DNA of 29,606 nt. It comes from Bacillota bacterium. GTDB taxonomy: Bacteria > Bacillota > Clostridia > Oscillospirales > Acutalibacteraceae. This document shows, piece by piece, positions 22,505-29,606 of the stretch (positions are counted from its first letter, which is position 1; every line of letters begins with the position of its first letter). The translations under genes were made by a program, and so were the position numbers. The stretch lies in NCBI GenBank assembly GCA_023417635.1, contig JAEZFF010000106.1:1-29606 (forward strand), given 5' to 3'. The notes under the pieces were generated by a model. The model saw nothing but the letters and a program-made list of their open reading frames with translations. It made no database searches and had not been told where the DNA came from.

Positions 22505-22533
22505 TTGTAAATTTTCGGCGGTTACGCTATAAT
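22505..22533 (+). promoter_or_regulatory. Promoter of parA
   Basis: TTGTAA (22505-22510), a 17-bp spacer and a perfect TATAAT (22528-22533), about 70 bp before the GTG start. An 8-bp inverted repeat (AACTGCCG / CGGCGGTT) brackets the -35 box. Confidence 0.7.
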
Positions 22534-22603
22534 AAAGTGGAATATTCGCCTGGGTTTACAAGACCTACGGCGTGAAGACCATTCAGGGAAGAAGGCTGGC
22601 CGA

Positions 22604-23548
22604 GTGGCAAAAATAATAGCCGTTTCGAACCAGAAGGGCGGCGTGGGAAAAACCACGACGACCTGCTCCGTTGCGGCGGGACTGAAAAAACGAGGCTACC
22701 GTGTGCTGGCAGTAGACCTTGACCCGCAGGGCAACCTGGGGTTCAGCATTGGGGCCGAAACAGAAACAAGCGCAACCATTTACGACGTTCTGAAAGAGGA
22801 AGTCAAAATACAGTATGCCATTCAGCGGACGCCCGCTATGGATGTCATTATTTCCAGCATTTTGCTGAGCGGCATTGAGCTGGAGTTTACCAACAAGGGC
22901 CGCGAGTACCTGCTGAAAGAAGCCCTGCGCCCAATCGGAAACATGTACGACTTCATTTTGCTTGACACGCCCCCGAACCTTGGCATTCTCACTATTAACG
23001 CCTTTGCGGCTTCAGATACCATTATTGTACCAATGATTTCGGATATTTTCAGTCTGCAGGGCATTGCACAGCTTTACGAAACAGTAGAGCGGGTGCGAAA
23101 ATACTGTAATCCCGGCCTTTGCATTGCAGGCATCCTGCTGACGCGGTTTAACCCGCGCACGCTTTTGAGCCGTGAAGTGCGCGGTACGGCAGAGCTTGTT
23201 GCGCGCGACCTGCATATCCGGGTGTTCGACTCGAGCATTCGCAGCGGCATTGCGGCGAGCGAGGCGCAGTCGGTGCAGCGGAGTGTGTTCGATTATGCCC
23301 CGAACAGCAATGTTGCCCGGGACTACAACAGCTTTATAGATGAATTTCTTGCAAAGGGAGGCGTCGTAGGCCGTGAGCAGATTGGACCAGCAGCCGACGC
23401 TGCAGGAATCCGCGGAAGAGAACAACCTCCAAAATTCGGGAATGGCGCAAACCCCGCACAAAGCAGTAATTTCGGCAGCCCGCCCCAGGAAAAAGCGTGG
23501 CAGCCCGTCGAAAGGGGCGAGAACGGTAAGAACGAAACGAGAAATTGA
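22604..23548 (+). CDS. parA: ParA/Soj-family ATPase
   Basis: A 314-residue deviant-Walker ATPase. The P-loop KGGVGKTT (residues 11-18) carries the signature lysine; VDLDPQGN and LLDTPPNLG are the A' and Walker B motifs. Members segregate chromosomes or plasmids, or position protein complexes, through dimerisation and DNA binding. The conserved core ends near residue 253 (FIDEFLAKGG). About 60 further residues, Gly/Pro/Gln-rich with no known fold, are encoded in the stretch shared with comFB. The start is GTG 22604 with GAAGG about 9 bp upstream. No parB is in the window; the next gene is comFB, overlapping by 176 nt in the +1 frame. Confidence 0.93.
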   Translation: MAKIIAVSNQKGGVGKTTTTCSVAAGLKKRGYRVLAVDLDPQGNLGFSIGAETETSATIYDVLKEEVKIQYAIQRTPAMDVIISSILLSGIELEFTNKGREYLLKEALRPIGNMYDFILLDTPPNLGILTINAFAASDTIIVPMISDIFSLQGIAQLYETVERVRKYCNPGLCIAGILLTRFNPRTLLSREVRGTAELVARDLHIRVFDSSIRSGIAASEAQSVQRSVFDYAPNSNVARDYNSFIDEFLAKGGVVGREQIGPAADAAGIRGREQPPKFGNGANPAQSSNFGSPPQEKAWQPVERGENGKNETRN

Positions 23549-23978
23549 CAAAGAACTGATGTACCAGAAGCTCATGCCGTCGGGAATGCATAGCTTAAAC
23601 CCGGAAGAGGAAGCTGGCGGTACCGAGGATGCGGAAGCTTCGTATATCCCGCCTGTGCCATCCGCCCCGGAGCAGCAGCCGCCTACGTCGCGCAGTGTGG
23701 CAATCCCGTGGCTGAACGACCGGCAGATAACCGTTGTCAATATTATGGAAACCCAGGTGATGGGGAAACTTGATTCCCTGCTGGATCGCTTTACCTGCTG
23801 CCGGTGTGACCGCTGCAAAAAAGACATTGTTGCGCTGGCACTGAACAAACTGCCGCCAAAATATATGGTCCTGACGGAAGGCCAGCCCGACCCGGAAGTC
23901 GATGAAAAGACGAATTCCAAGATCGTTCTGGCTATGATACAGGCCCTTATCCGCGTAAGGGATAACCCAAGGCACTGA
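23373..23978 (+). CDS. comFB: ComFB-family protein
   Basis: A 201-residue protein. From about residue 122 it is a clear ComFB domain: VNIMETQV, then the cysteine cluster Cys142, Cys143, Cys145, Cys148 followed by Asp151, and ALNKLPPKY (156-164), the family hallmark. The first 110 residues are low-complexity, with basic (PRKKRG) and then acidic/proline stretches. ComFB was named for a Bacillus competence operon; recent work describes ComFB-domain proteins as cyclic-dinucleotide receptors. GTG 23373 has AGGGAGG 11 bp upstream, inside parA. ATG 23442 and ATG 23559 are later alternatives with poor ribosome sites; only the last avoids overlap with parA. ywlG follows after 22 bp. Confidence 0.82.
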   Translation: MSRLDQQPTLQESAEENNLQNSGMAQTPHKAVISAARPRKKRGSPSKGARTVRTKREIDKELMYQKLMPSGMHSLNPEEEAGGTEDAEASYIPPVPSAPEQQPPTSRSVAIPWLNDRQITVVNIMETQVMGKLDSLLDRFTCCRCDRCKKDIVALALNKLPPKYMVLTEGQPDPEVDEKTNSKIVLAMIQALIRVRDNPRH

Positions 23979-24000
23979 AAAAATTTGGGAGGGATTTTTC

Positions 24001-24552
24001 ATGTATGAAGAAATTGCCGAGCAGGCGGGAACCGCAGTACGGGAACTTTTAAAAGTCGCACGCTTGAAACCGGGTGATATTTTCGTGGTGGGATGTTCTT
24101 CCAGTGAAGTAGGCGGGCATAAAATCGGTTCGTTTTCTAACACTGAAGTTGCCGACGCAATTTTCGGCGCGGTTTACCCGGTGCTGAAAGAACAGGGCAT
24201 TTACCTTGCCGCGCAGTGCTGTGAGCACCTGAACCGCGCGCTTATCCTGGAGCGCGCAGCGGCGGAAAGCCACCGCATCCCGGTTGTAAACGTAATGCCG
24301 CAGCCGAAAGCGGGCGGTTCGTTCGCTACGGCGGCATGGCATGGCTTCGACGACCCCGTGGCCGTGGAGGAGCTTGCCGCGCAGGCCGGTATCGACATTG
24401 GCGACACGCTCATCGGCATGCATCTGCAGCCGGTTGCCGTTCCGGTGCGCGTTTCCATACGCAAGGTAGGCGAAGCAAACCTTGTGTGCGCCCGTACCCG
24501 CCCAAAGTTTATCGGCGGCCAGCGCGCGCATTACGACGAGCGTTTCCTTTAG
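24001..24552 (+). CDS. UPF0340 / TIGR01440 family protein (YwlG-like)
   Basis: A 183-residue soluble protein matching the YwlG family throughout: VVGCSSSEVGGHKIGSFSN (about 29-48), the CCEHLNRALILER helix (about 73-86), VVNVMPQPKAGGS and the C-terminal RPKFIGGQRAHYD. The molecular function of this family is not known to me. ATG 24001 has GGGAGG about 8 bp upstream. It is the last gene of the parA-comFB transcript: 22 bp separate it from comFB and a GC-rich hairpin follows. Confidence 0.92.
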   Translation: MYEEIAEQAGTAVRELLKVARLKPGDIFVVGCSSSEVGGHKIGSFSNTEVADAIFGAVYPVLKEQGIYLAAQCCEHLNRALILERAAAESHRIPVVNVMPQPKAGGSFATAAWHGFDDPVAVEELAAQAGIDIGDTLIGMHLQPVAVPVRVSIRKVGEANLVCARTRPKFIGGQRAHYDERFL

Positions 24553-24559
24553 CCTGTGG

Positions 24560-24593
24560 AGCGGGGGCGGTGTAAAACCCGTCCCCGCTTTTG
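24560..24593 (+). terminator. Probable intrinsic terminator after the ywlG-like gene
   Basis: An 11-pair stem (AGCGGGGGCGG with CCGTCCCCGCT, one G-T pair) is followed by a short T-run (CTTTTG), starting 8 bp after the stop. The weak T-run leaves some read-through possible. Confidence 0.7.
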
Positions 24594-24681
24594 TGGCAGG
24601 CGCACTGCCCAGGCAGAAAAGCCTCAAAATAGCTGGAACTTATTAACATTTTAAATTGGCGATGTTTTCAGCTTCTTCTAT

Positions 24682-24710
24682 TTGCGCAGGGGACGAAAGC
24701 ATGATATAAT
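24682..24710 (+). promoter_or_regulatory. Promoter of the mreC-mreD-PBP2 operon
   Basis: TTGCGC (24682-24687), a 17-bp spacer and a perfect TATAAT (24705-24710). The predicted transcript start near 24717 gives a leader of about 70 nt. Confidence 0.7.
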
Positions 24711-24731
24711 CAGTTACATAAGTATAAAAAG

Positions 24732-24762
24732 AAAAAACAGCCGGTTTTTCCGCCGGCTTTTT
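24732..24762 (+). terminator. Terminator-like hairpin in the mreC leader (possible attenuator)
   Basis: AGCCGG (24739-24744) pairs with CCGGCT (24753-24758). Flanking A's and T's extend the stem, and five T end it. It lies after the operon promoter and about 25 bp before the mreC start, so it could cap transcription unless overcome. Confidence 0.6.
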
Positions 24763-24787
24763 GCGATAGAAAACAGGAGGAAACGCG

Positions 24788-25687
24788 GTGAAAGACGCTT
24801 TTCATTCTTCAGGGTTTAAACTTTTGGCGACCTTAATGGCCGTTATGTTTTGCCTGATGCTGTACACTTCCCGGCCGGGAAGCGGTACTTCTTTAGGAAA
24901 GATATTTGGCTTTGTGCTTACGCCCATGCAGCGCATCAGCACCATAGTAACAAACAATGCAGCGGCGGCTACAAATACGGCGGGGAAGTCAAAAGATCAG
25001 CTTGAAGCCGAAAATGAAAAGCTGCAGCAGCAGGTCAATGACCTGAACAAAAAACTTGTAAACTACTACAGTTACCAGCAGGAAAATGCGCAGCTGCGTA
25101 AATTCCTCGAACTGAAAAATAACAACCCCGACTTTAAGCCGGTGGCCGCCGCCGTTGTGGGCCGTGACCCGAACGACCTTTTTGGCCAGTTTACCCTTGA
25201 CCAGGGCTCACAGAACGGAGTAAAAAAGAACGACCCGGTTGTAACGGAAGCGGGCGTTGTAGGCTGGGTTTCGGCAGTAAGCCCAAACTACAGCCGTGTA
25301 ACGACAATCCTTTCGCCGGAAACAAAAATCAGCGCTGCCGATAAGGTCAACCGCGAAACAGGCATTGTTGGAAGTGACGTCCAAACTGCTGACCAGAACA
25401 CGCTGAAGCTGCAGTACCTTTCCGCCGAAACAAAAGTGAAGGCTGGCGACCTTGTGGTTACAAGCGGCATTGGAGGCGTGTACCCGCGCAACATGATTGT
25501 TGGTACAGTAAAGTCGGTAAAGCACAGCCAGTACGATGTTTCGCTGTATGCCGAAGTGCAGCCTGCCGTAAGCGTGAAGGATGTGCACGACGTAATGGTC
25601 ATTACCTCATTCCTCGGTCAGGGCGAAGAGATGAAAGCGGCGCTTTCATCCTCTTCCGCGCAGCCGTCTTCTTCCGGAAGCAGGTGA
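24788..25687 (+). CDS. mreC: Rod shape-determining protein MreC
   Basis: Bitopic scaffold of the elongasome, linking MreB, MreD and PBP2. The 299-residue protein has a short cytoplasmic start, one membrane helix (about residues 10-28), a coiled coil (about 67-110, SKDQLEAENEKLQQQ) and two extracytoplasmic beta barrels (AAVVGRDPNDLFGQF; GVVGWVSAV; GDLVVTSGIGGVYP, the typical MreC closing motif). A Ser-rich tail ends it. GTG 24788 has AGGAGG about 8 bp upstream. mreB is not in this window. The stop lies 4 bp before the proposed mreD start. Confidence 0.96.
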   Translation: MKDAFHSSGFKLLATLMAVMFCLMLYTSRPGSGTSLGKIFGFVLTPMQRISTIVTNNAAAATNTAGKSKDQLEAENEKLQQQVNDLNKKLVNYYSYQQENAQLRKFLELKNNNPDFKPVAAAVVGRDPNDLFGQFTLDQGSQNGVKKNDPVVTEAGVVGWVSAVSPNYSRVTTILSPETKISAADKVNRETGIVGSDVQTADQNTLKLQYLSAETKVKAGDLVVTSGIGGVYPRNMIVGTVKSVKHSQYDVSLYAEVQPAVSVKDVHDVMVITSFLGQGEEMKAALSSSSAQPSSSGSR

Positions 25688-25691
25688 CAGT

Positions 25692-26201
25692 ACGAAATAC
25701 CGTATTCTTCGCTGGTTTGCGTATACTATAGAGATATTCGTTACTTTCGTCCTGCAGGAAACGCCGGGGCTTCTCCCCACCGTGTGCGGTGCAAGGCCGG
25801 TGCTTGTCATACCCGCTGTCCTTGCCATAGCCATGTTCGAAAGGCCGATCCCCGCAACAATTTTCGGCCTGTTCGGTGGCTTGCTGATTGATTTTGGCTT
25901 TGGCGGGATGCTGGGCTTTCACGCTTTGCTGCTTGCTGCGGTATGCTACTTTGTTGCCGTTATGGCGGCAAACCTTTTCCAGACGAATTTTCTTACCGCC
26001 GTGCTGATTTCGGTGTTTGTCACAGCGGGAATCACTTTGTTGCAGTGGGCTTGCTTTTATGTGCTTTACGGCTACCAGCACGTGCTGTATGCGCTGAAGG
26101 TACATTACCTGCCTTTGTTTGTTTATACCATAGCCTTGACGCCGGTTGCTTACTACTTTAACCGTGCGCTGGCCACACAGATTTGCTCGAAGGAGGAGTA
26201 A
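25692..26201 (+). CDS. mreD: Rod shape-determining protein MreD (non-canonical start)
   Basis: A membrane protein of the elongasome with about five helices. The frame from GTG 25782 gives only 139 residues and lacks the first helix. Reading upstream in the same frame, without a stop, gives TKYRILRWFAYTIEIF then FVLQETPGLLP, which is exactly what MreD N-termini look like (family pattern M-K-Y-R-x-L-R-W). The position of the expected ATG is ACG (25692-25694), 4 bp after the mreC stop, with AGGTG about 7 bp upstream. The resulting 169 residues match the usual MreD length. ACG as start is inference. ATT 25704 or a sequencing error are alternatives, and GTG 25782 is the fallback start. Confidence 0.8.
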   Translation, partial: TKYRILRWFAYTIEIFVTFVLQETPGLLPTVCGARPVLVIPAVLAIAMFERPIPATIFGLFGGLLIDFGFGGMLGFHALLLAAVCYFVAVMAANLFQTNFLTAVLISVFVTAGITLLQWACFYVLYGYQHVLYALKVHYLPLFVYTIALTPVAYYFNRALATQICSKEE

Positions 26202-26206
26202 CGGCC

Positions 26207-28282
26207 GTGGATGAAGAAGAAAAGAGATCTTCCGGCAAAGGCCGTTTCCTGTTTGCCGCGCTGGTACTGGTGGTGATTGGGGCGGTGTTTGTTCTGCGCC
26301 TTGTGGACTGGCAGGTGAAGAACGGAGCAAAATGGTTCCAGCAGGCGAGTCAGGCGGGCAGTGACACCGTAAAGATGGATGCGGCCCGCGGCGAAATCCT
26401 TGACTGCAAGGGAAACGGGCTTGCGATAAACGAAAGCGGCTACGCCATTCAGTTCAATGCCGCAAAGTTAGATGAAAAGACCGAAAATAAGACGATTCTT
26501 ACCCTGATAAAGTTGATGAATTCCCGAAAGGAAAAGTGGACAGACAGTCTGCCCATACGCCTGGTGTCCGGCGGCAAATATGAATTCCTCCCGGGAAAAG
26601 ATTCGGAAATTTCCTACCTGAAGTCCAAAGACTACCTGCACATGAATTCCTACGCAACAGCGGACGAGTGTATGCAGCAGATGATTAAGAAGTATGGATG
26701 CACCGGGTATTCCCCGGAAGATACGCGCAGCATCCTTTCGGTGCGGTACAATATGACAAAATCCGGCTTTTCCGTTTCCCGGCCATATGTTTTCGCAACG
26801 GGTGTGCAGCAGGCAACTATTGCCATCATCAGTGAAAACTCATCTTACCTGCCGGGTGTGGAGACAAAAGTTACAACCGTCCGCAAATATCCGAACGGGA
26901 CTCTTCTGCCGCATATTCTCGGCACGGTGGGCGCCATCTCGCCGGAAGAGTACAACGCACTGCACAAAACGAAGGATTATGCCCTTGACGCGCGCATCGG
27001 GAAAAGTGGAGTGGAGCAGGCTTACGAGGATTGGCTTCGCGGCAAACCGGGTGAAAAATCCGTTCAGTTTAAACCAGATGGCTCTTATGCTTCCGAAGCC
27101 GTTACAAAACAGCCTTCTTCCGGAGATACCGTCTACCTTACAATCGACGGCAATCTGCAGAAAGTTATCAATGCCTCGCTCGCAAAGCATGTGACGGAAG
27201 CGCGTACGCAGGGCAAAGGAACCGACTGTCACGCCGGCGCCGCTGTTGTGCTGCGGGTGAAGGATTTTGCGGTGCTTGCCGCTTCCACATACCCTTCGTA
27301 TGACTCGAACAAATACACGAACGACCCCAATTATTACAGCCAGCTGCTGAAAGATACCAGCAAACCGCTTATTAACCGCGCATTCGACGGTGTGTTTACC
27401 CCGGGCTCCGTTTTTAAGCCTTCGGTTGCACTGGCAGCACTGCAGGAAGGCGCCATTACGAACTCCACCACATTTTATTGCGGCGGCGTTTTCGTACTGA
27501 ACGACCTGCGCCTGAAGTGCTGGAACCACGCTGGCCACGGCACGATTTCGGTGCAGTCGGCCCTTGCGGAGTCCTGCAACGTGTTTTTCTGCAACACGGC
27601 ATTCCACACCGGCATTTCTGCCATGAACCTGTACGCAAAGAGGCTCGGCCTCGGCCAGAAGACCGGCATTGAGATTGGGGAAAGTACCGGCACGCTTGCC
27701 GGCCCGGCCGAGCGCAAGGAGGCCGGTGGAATCTGGACGGCTGGCGACACGTGCCAGGCGGGCATTGGCCAGAGCGATAATATGCTTACTCCAGTGCAGC
27801 TTGCAACAATGTGCGCTACCATTGCCAACAACGGAAAACGCATGAAAACGCATATTGTTGACAAAATCACTGATTATTCCCGTACCAAAACGGTTTACAA
27901 AGCCCCTGCTACGCAGGTAGATACACTCGGTGTTTCCCAGGAAAACCTTGGCTATGTAAAATCCGGAATGCGCGCGGTTGCTACGCGCGGCACTGCGGCT
28001 TCCACCTTTGCCGACTACGGCATTGCTGTGGCGGGCAAAACCGGTACCGGCCAGACGGGCAACGGCTCCGACAACGTGTCGTTTATCGGCTTCGCACCTT
28101 ACGACAACCCGCAGATCGCAATTTCTGTCATGCTGGAGCACGGCGCTGGAAGCGCATACTCTAACGCGGTTGCAAAAGATATTTTTGACGCTTATTTTTA
28201 CGGCCTGACGGTTGACGCGAACGGCAACCTTGTATTCCCCGCGAAAACTGCTTCTTCATCTTCTGCCAAAGCAGGGCATTGA
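26207..28282 (+). CDS. mrdA: Penicillin-binding protein 2 (elongation transpeptidase)
   Basis: A class B PBP that cross-links peptidoglycan during lateral growth. The 691-residue protein has one N-terminal membrane helix (about 14-36), a dimerisation/pedestal region (DAARGEILDCKGN, the usual RG.I.DR.G box, then LPHILGTVG) and the transpeptidase domain: Ser401-Val-Phe-Lys404 in TPGSVFKPS, Ser456-Cys-Asn in AESCNVFF, and Lys611-Thr-Gly in AGKTGTGQT. GTG 26207 has GGAGG about 10 bp upstream; TTG 26183 lies upstream of that site. It begins 5 bp after mreD. The RodA partner, usually near, is absent here. The gene name follows E. coli usage. Confidence 0.94.
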   Translation: MDEEEKRSSGKGRFLFAALVLVVIGAVFVLRLVDWQVKNGAKWFQQASQAGSDTVKMDAARGEILDCKGNGLAINESGYAIQFNAAKLDEKTENKTILTLIKLMNSRKEKWTDSLPIRLVSGGKYEFLPGKDSEISYLKSKDYLHMNSYATADECMQQMIKKYGCTGYSPEDTRSILSVRYNMTKSGFSVSRPYVFATGVQQATIAIISENSSYLPGVETKVTTVRKYPNGTLLPHILGTVGAISPEEYNALHKTKDYALDARIGKSGVEQAYEDWLRGKPGEKSVQFKPDGSYASEAVTKQPSSGDTVYLTIDGNLQKVINASLAKHVTEARTQGKGTDCHAGAAVVLRVKDFAVLAASTYPSYDSNKYTNDPNYYSQLLKDTSKPLINRAFDGVFTPGSVFKPSVALAALQEGAITNSTTFYCGGVFVLNDLRLKCWNHAGHGTISVQSALAESCNVFFCNTAFHTGISAMNLYAKRLGLGQKTGIEIGESTGTLAGPAERKEAGGIWTAGDTCQAGIGQSDNMLTPVQLATMCATIANNGKRMKTHIVDKITDYSRTKTVYKAPATQVDTLGVSQENLGYVKSGMRAVATRGTAASTFADYGIAVAGKTGTGQTGNGSDNVSFIGFAPYDNPQIAISVMLEHGAGSAYSNAVAKDIFDAYFYGLTVDANGNLVFPAKTASSSSAKAGH

Positions 28283-28382
28283 GTTTTCTTTGTGTGAAGC
28301 CTGCCCGCGAAGCTGCTGCTTTTCATTTTACAGCGGAAAAATAGTGCGGGTAAATTTCAACAATGAAAATACTTTACTCTGA

Positions 28383-28403
28383 AAAAATATTGTGGTAATA
28401 TAA
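28383..28403 (+). promoter_or_regulatory. Possible minD promoter -10 region
   Basis: TAATATAATA around 28396-28405, with TTTACT about 17 bp upstream of the TAATAT part, lies in the 140-bp gap before minD. The -35 match is modest, and minD might instead be read from the mre transcript, since I see no clear terminator in the gap. Confidence 0.35.
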
Positions 28404-28422
28404 TAACACGAGGGATAAGCTT

Positions 28423-29169
28423 ATGAGCACTGTAACGGTTATAACTTCCGGAAAAGGCGGCGCGGGGAAATCTACCATCACCGCGGGCCTTGGGGTGGCG
28501 CTTGCTTCGCGCGGCAGGCGCGTACTGCTGATAGACGGCGACGCAGGACTCGGATGCCTTGACCATATGCTGGGCGTTTCGGAACGCCGTGTGTTTGATA
28601 TTGCCGACGTAGTATCCGGCACGGCGGAGCCGGGCAAAGCAGTATATAACTGCCCTTTTGTACCGAACCTTTCGTTGCTTCCGGCACCTGAAACGGAAGA
28701 GGATGTTGTGAGTCCGGACATTATGCAGGAACTGGTGGGAATCTTTTCCCACTACTATGACCATGTACTGATTGACAGTCCGGCTGGGGTAGGGCAGGGC
28801 TTTTTAAGCGCTGCGGCTTCCGCAAAGCGCGCCATGCTTGTGGCAACGCCTGACCCGGTTTGCCTGCGCGACACGGTGCATACGCGAAAGCGCCTGCAGG
28901 AAGCAGGTGTTACGCAGCAGCGGCTGATTATCAACCGCTTCAGCAGCGCGGGTTTCCGCGCACAGGGTTATTACCGTGACCTTGACTCAATTATTGACGA
29001 AGCGGGAGTGCGGCTGATTGCCGTTATCCCGAACGATCCGCTTCTTGCGGATGCTGCCGCAAACGCAAGGTCGGCGCCGCAGGATGCGCCGGGAGCGATG
29101 GCTCTGGCACGCCTTGCTGCAAGGCTTGAGGGAAACCAGGTTCCCCTGCCGCCGCTGCAGAAGTTTTAA
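28423..29169 (+). CDS. minD: MinD-like septum-positioning ATPase
   Basis: A 248-residue deviant-Walker ATPase: KGGAGKST (residues 11-18), LIDGDAGLGCLDHMLG (the MinD A' region) and LIDSPAGVG (Walker B). Position next to the mre/PBP2 genes favours MinD over other ParA relatives. MinD normally recruits MinC to block division at the poles. The C-terminus (RLEGNQVPLPPLQKF) lacks the lysine/phenylalanine amphipathic helix that usually anchors MinD to the membrane. minC and minE are not adjacent. ATG 28423 has GAGGGA about 8 bp upstream; mgsA follows after 30 bp. Confidence 0.85.
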   Translation: MSTVTVITSGKGGAGKSTITAGLGVALASRGRRVLLIDGDAGLGCLDHMLGVSERRVFDIADVVSGTAEPGKAVYNCPFVPNLSLLPAPETEEDVVSPDIMQELVGIFSHYYDHVLIDSPAGVGQGFLSAAASAKRAMLVATPDPVCLRDTVHTRKRLQEAGVTQQRLIINRFSSAGFRAQGYYRDLDSIIDEAGVRLIAVIPNDPLLADAAANARSAPQDAPGAMALARLAARLEGNQVPLPPLQKF

Positions 29170-29199
29170 CGCCGAATTCCTGTTTTGGAGGAGAGTTTC

Positions 29200-29604
29200 A
29201 TGAATATTGCCTTAATTGCCCATGACGCGAAAAAGGAACTGATGGTCCAGTTCTGCATTGCGTACTGCGGCGTACTGAGCCGGCACAAGCTTTGTGCCAC
29301 GGGTACGACCGGAAAAATGGTTTCGGAAGCTACAGGGCTGGAAATCCAGCGGTTCCTCGGCGGTTCGCAGGGCGGCGACCAGCAGATAGCTGCGCGCATT
29401 GCCTGCAACGAAGTGGACTTGCTTCTGTTTTTCCGCGACCCGCTGAATCCGAAGCCGCACGAACCGAACGATATGAACTTGCTGCGCCTGTGTGATATGC
29501 ACAACATTCCGGTTGCGACAAATATTGCCACGGCGGAAGTCTTGATTCACGGGCTGGAACGCGGCGACCTTGACTGGCGTGATATACTGAATCCAAAAGG
29601 CTGA
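29200..29604 (+). CDS. mgsA: Methylglyoxal synthase
   Basis: Converts dihydroxyacetone phosphate to methylglyoxal and phosphate, a bypass of lower glycolysis when phosphate is short. The 134-residue protein is complete: opening NIALIAHDAKK, phosphate loop TGTTGKM (about 34-40), catalytic Asp60 in GGDQQIA, FFRDPLN, and His87 in PKPHEP. ATG 29200 has GGAGGAG about 8 bp upstream; a TTG at 29185 overlaps that site. Its place after minD in the mre-min cluster is typical for clostridia. It ends 2 bp before the window ends. Confidence 0.96.
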   Translation: MNIALIAHDAKKELMVQFCIAYCGVLSRHKLCATGTTGKMVSEATGLEIQRFLGGSQGGDQQIAARIACNEVDLLLFFRDPLNPKPHEPNDMNLLRLCDMHNIPVATNIATAEVLIHGLERGDLDWRDILNPKG

Positions 29605-29606
29605 GT

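Noticed and set aside
25684..25731. GTG at 25684 as the mreD start
   Set aside because: It is in a different frame and meets a stop (TAG) after fifteen codons.
26840..28141. 433-codon minus-strand open frame opposite PBP2
   Set aside because: It lies wholly inside the PBP2 transpeptidase gene, and its product is cysteine/histidine/arginine-rich noise with no domain.

Overview
This is about 29.6 kb of chromosomal DNA from a low-to-mid-GC anaerobic Firmicute. The clostridial gene order (glmU-prs-pth-mfd-foldase; mreC-mreD-PBP2-minD-mgsA), pyruvate phosphate dikinase, strong AGGAGG ribosome sites and U-tailed intrinsic terminators suggest class Clostridia, most likely an Oscillospiraceae/Ruminococcaceae-type bacterium. 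That placement is inferred from gene content, not from a marker gene. There is no rRNA, tRNA, transposase, integrase or CRISPR array. The window is mostly housekeeping, with accessory genes inserted between conserved blocks.

Positions 1-5970 hold: a membrane GGDEF diguanylate cyclase; a single-TM hypothetical protein; L-asparaginase (-); a TIC20/DUF4870-like membrane protein with a 17-residue tandem repeat (-); an M19 dipeptidase (+); and a stand-alone 3-hydroxyacyl-CoA dehydrogenase (+). Positions 5970-14115 are a minus-strand block read glmU > prs > GyrI-like effector-binding protein > pth > mfd > SurA/PrsA-like lipoprotein. This is the classic Firmicute order with one extra gene inserted and a GlmU that lacks most of its acetyltransferase half. 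Divergent from it is ppdK (14468-17134), followed by a 4-TM hypothetical protein, a SecDF-P1-like lipoprotein (-) and a second SurA-like exported protein.

Positions 19548-22488 hold a thioredoxin-reductase-like flavoprotein without the usual NADPH motifs, then mutY and an EamA transporter that overlap. Positions 22505-24552 hold a ParA ATPase whose 3' end overlaps a ComFB-family gene by 176 nt, followed by a YwlG/UPF0340 protein. Positions 24682-29604 are the cell-shape cluster mreC-mreD-PBP2, then minD and methylglyoxal synthase. minC, minE and rodA, which commonly accompany these genes, are absent.

The observations most worth following up are: the ParA/ComFB overlapping pair beside the cell-wall elongation genes (ComFB proteins have recently been described as cyclic-dinucleotide receptors, and a diguanylate cyclase is in the same window); mreD, whose conserved N-terminus begins at an ACG codon where an ATG is expected; the truncated GlmU; the TrxB-like protein without a recognisable NADPH site; and a terminator-like hairpin between the mreC promoter and its start codon. 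All functional calls come from motif and family recognition by eye. No database search was run.
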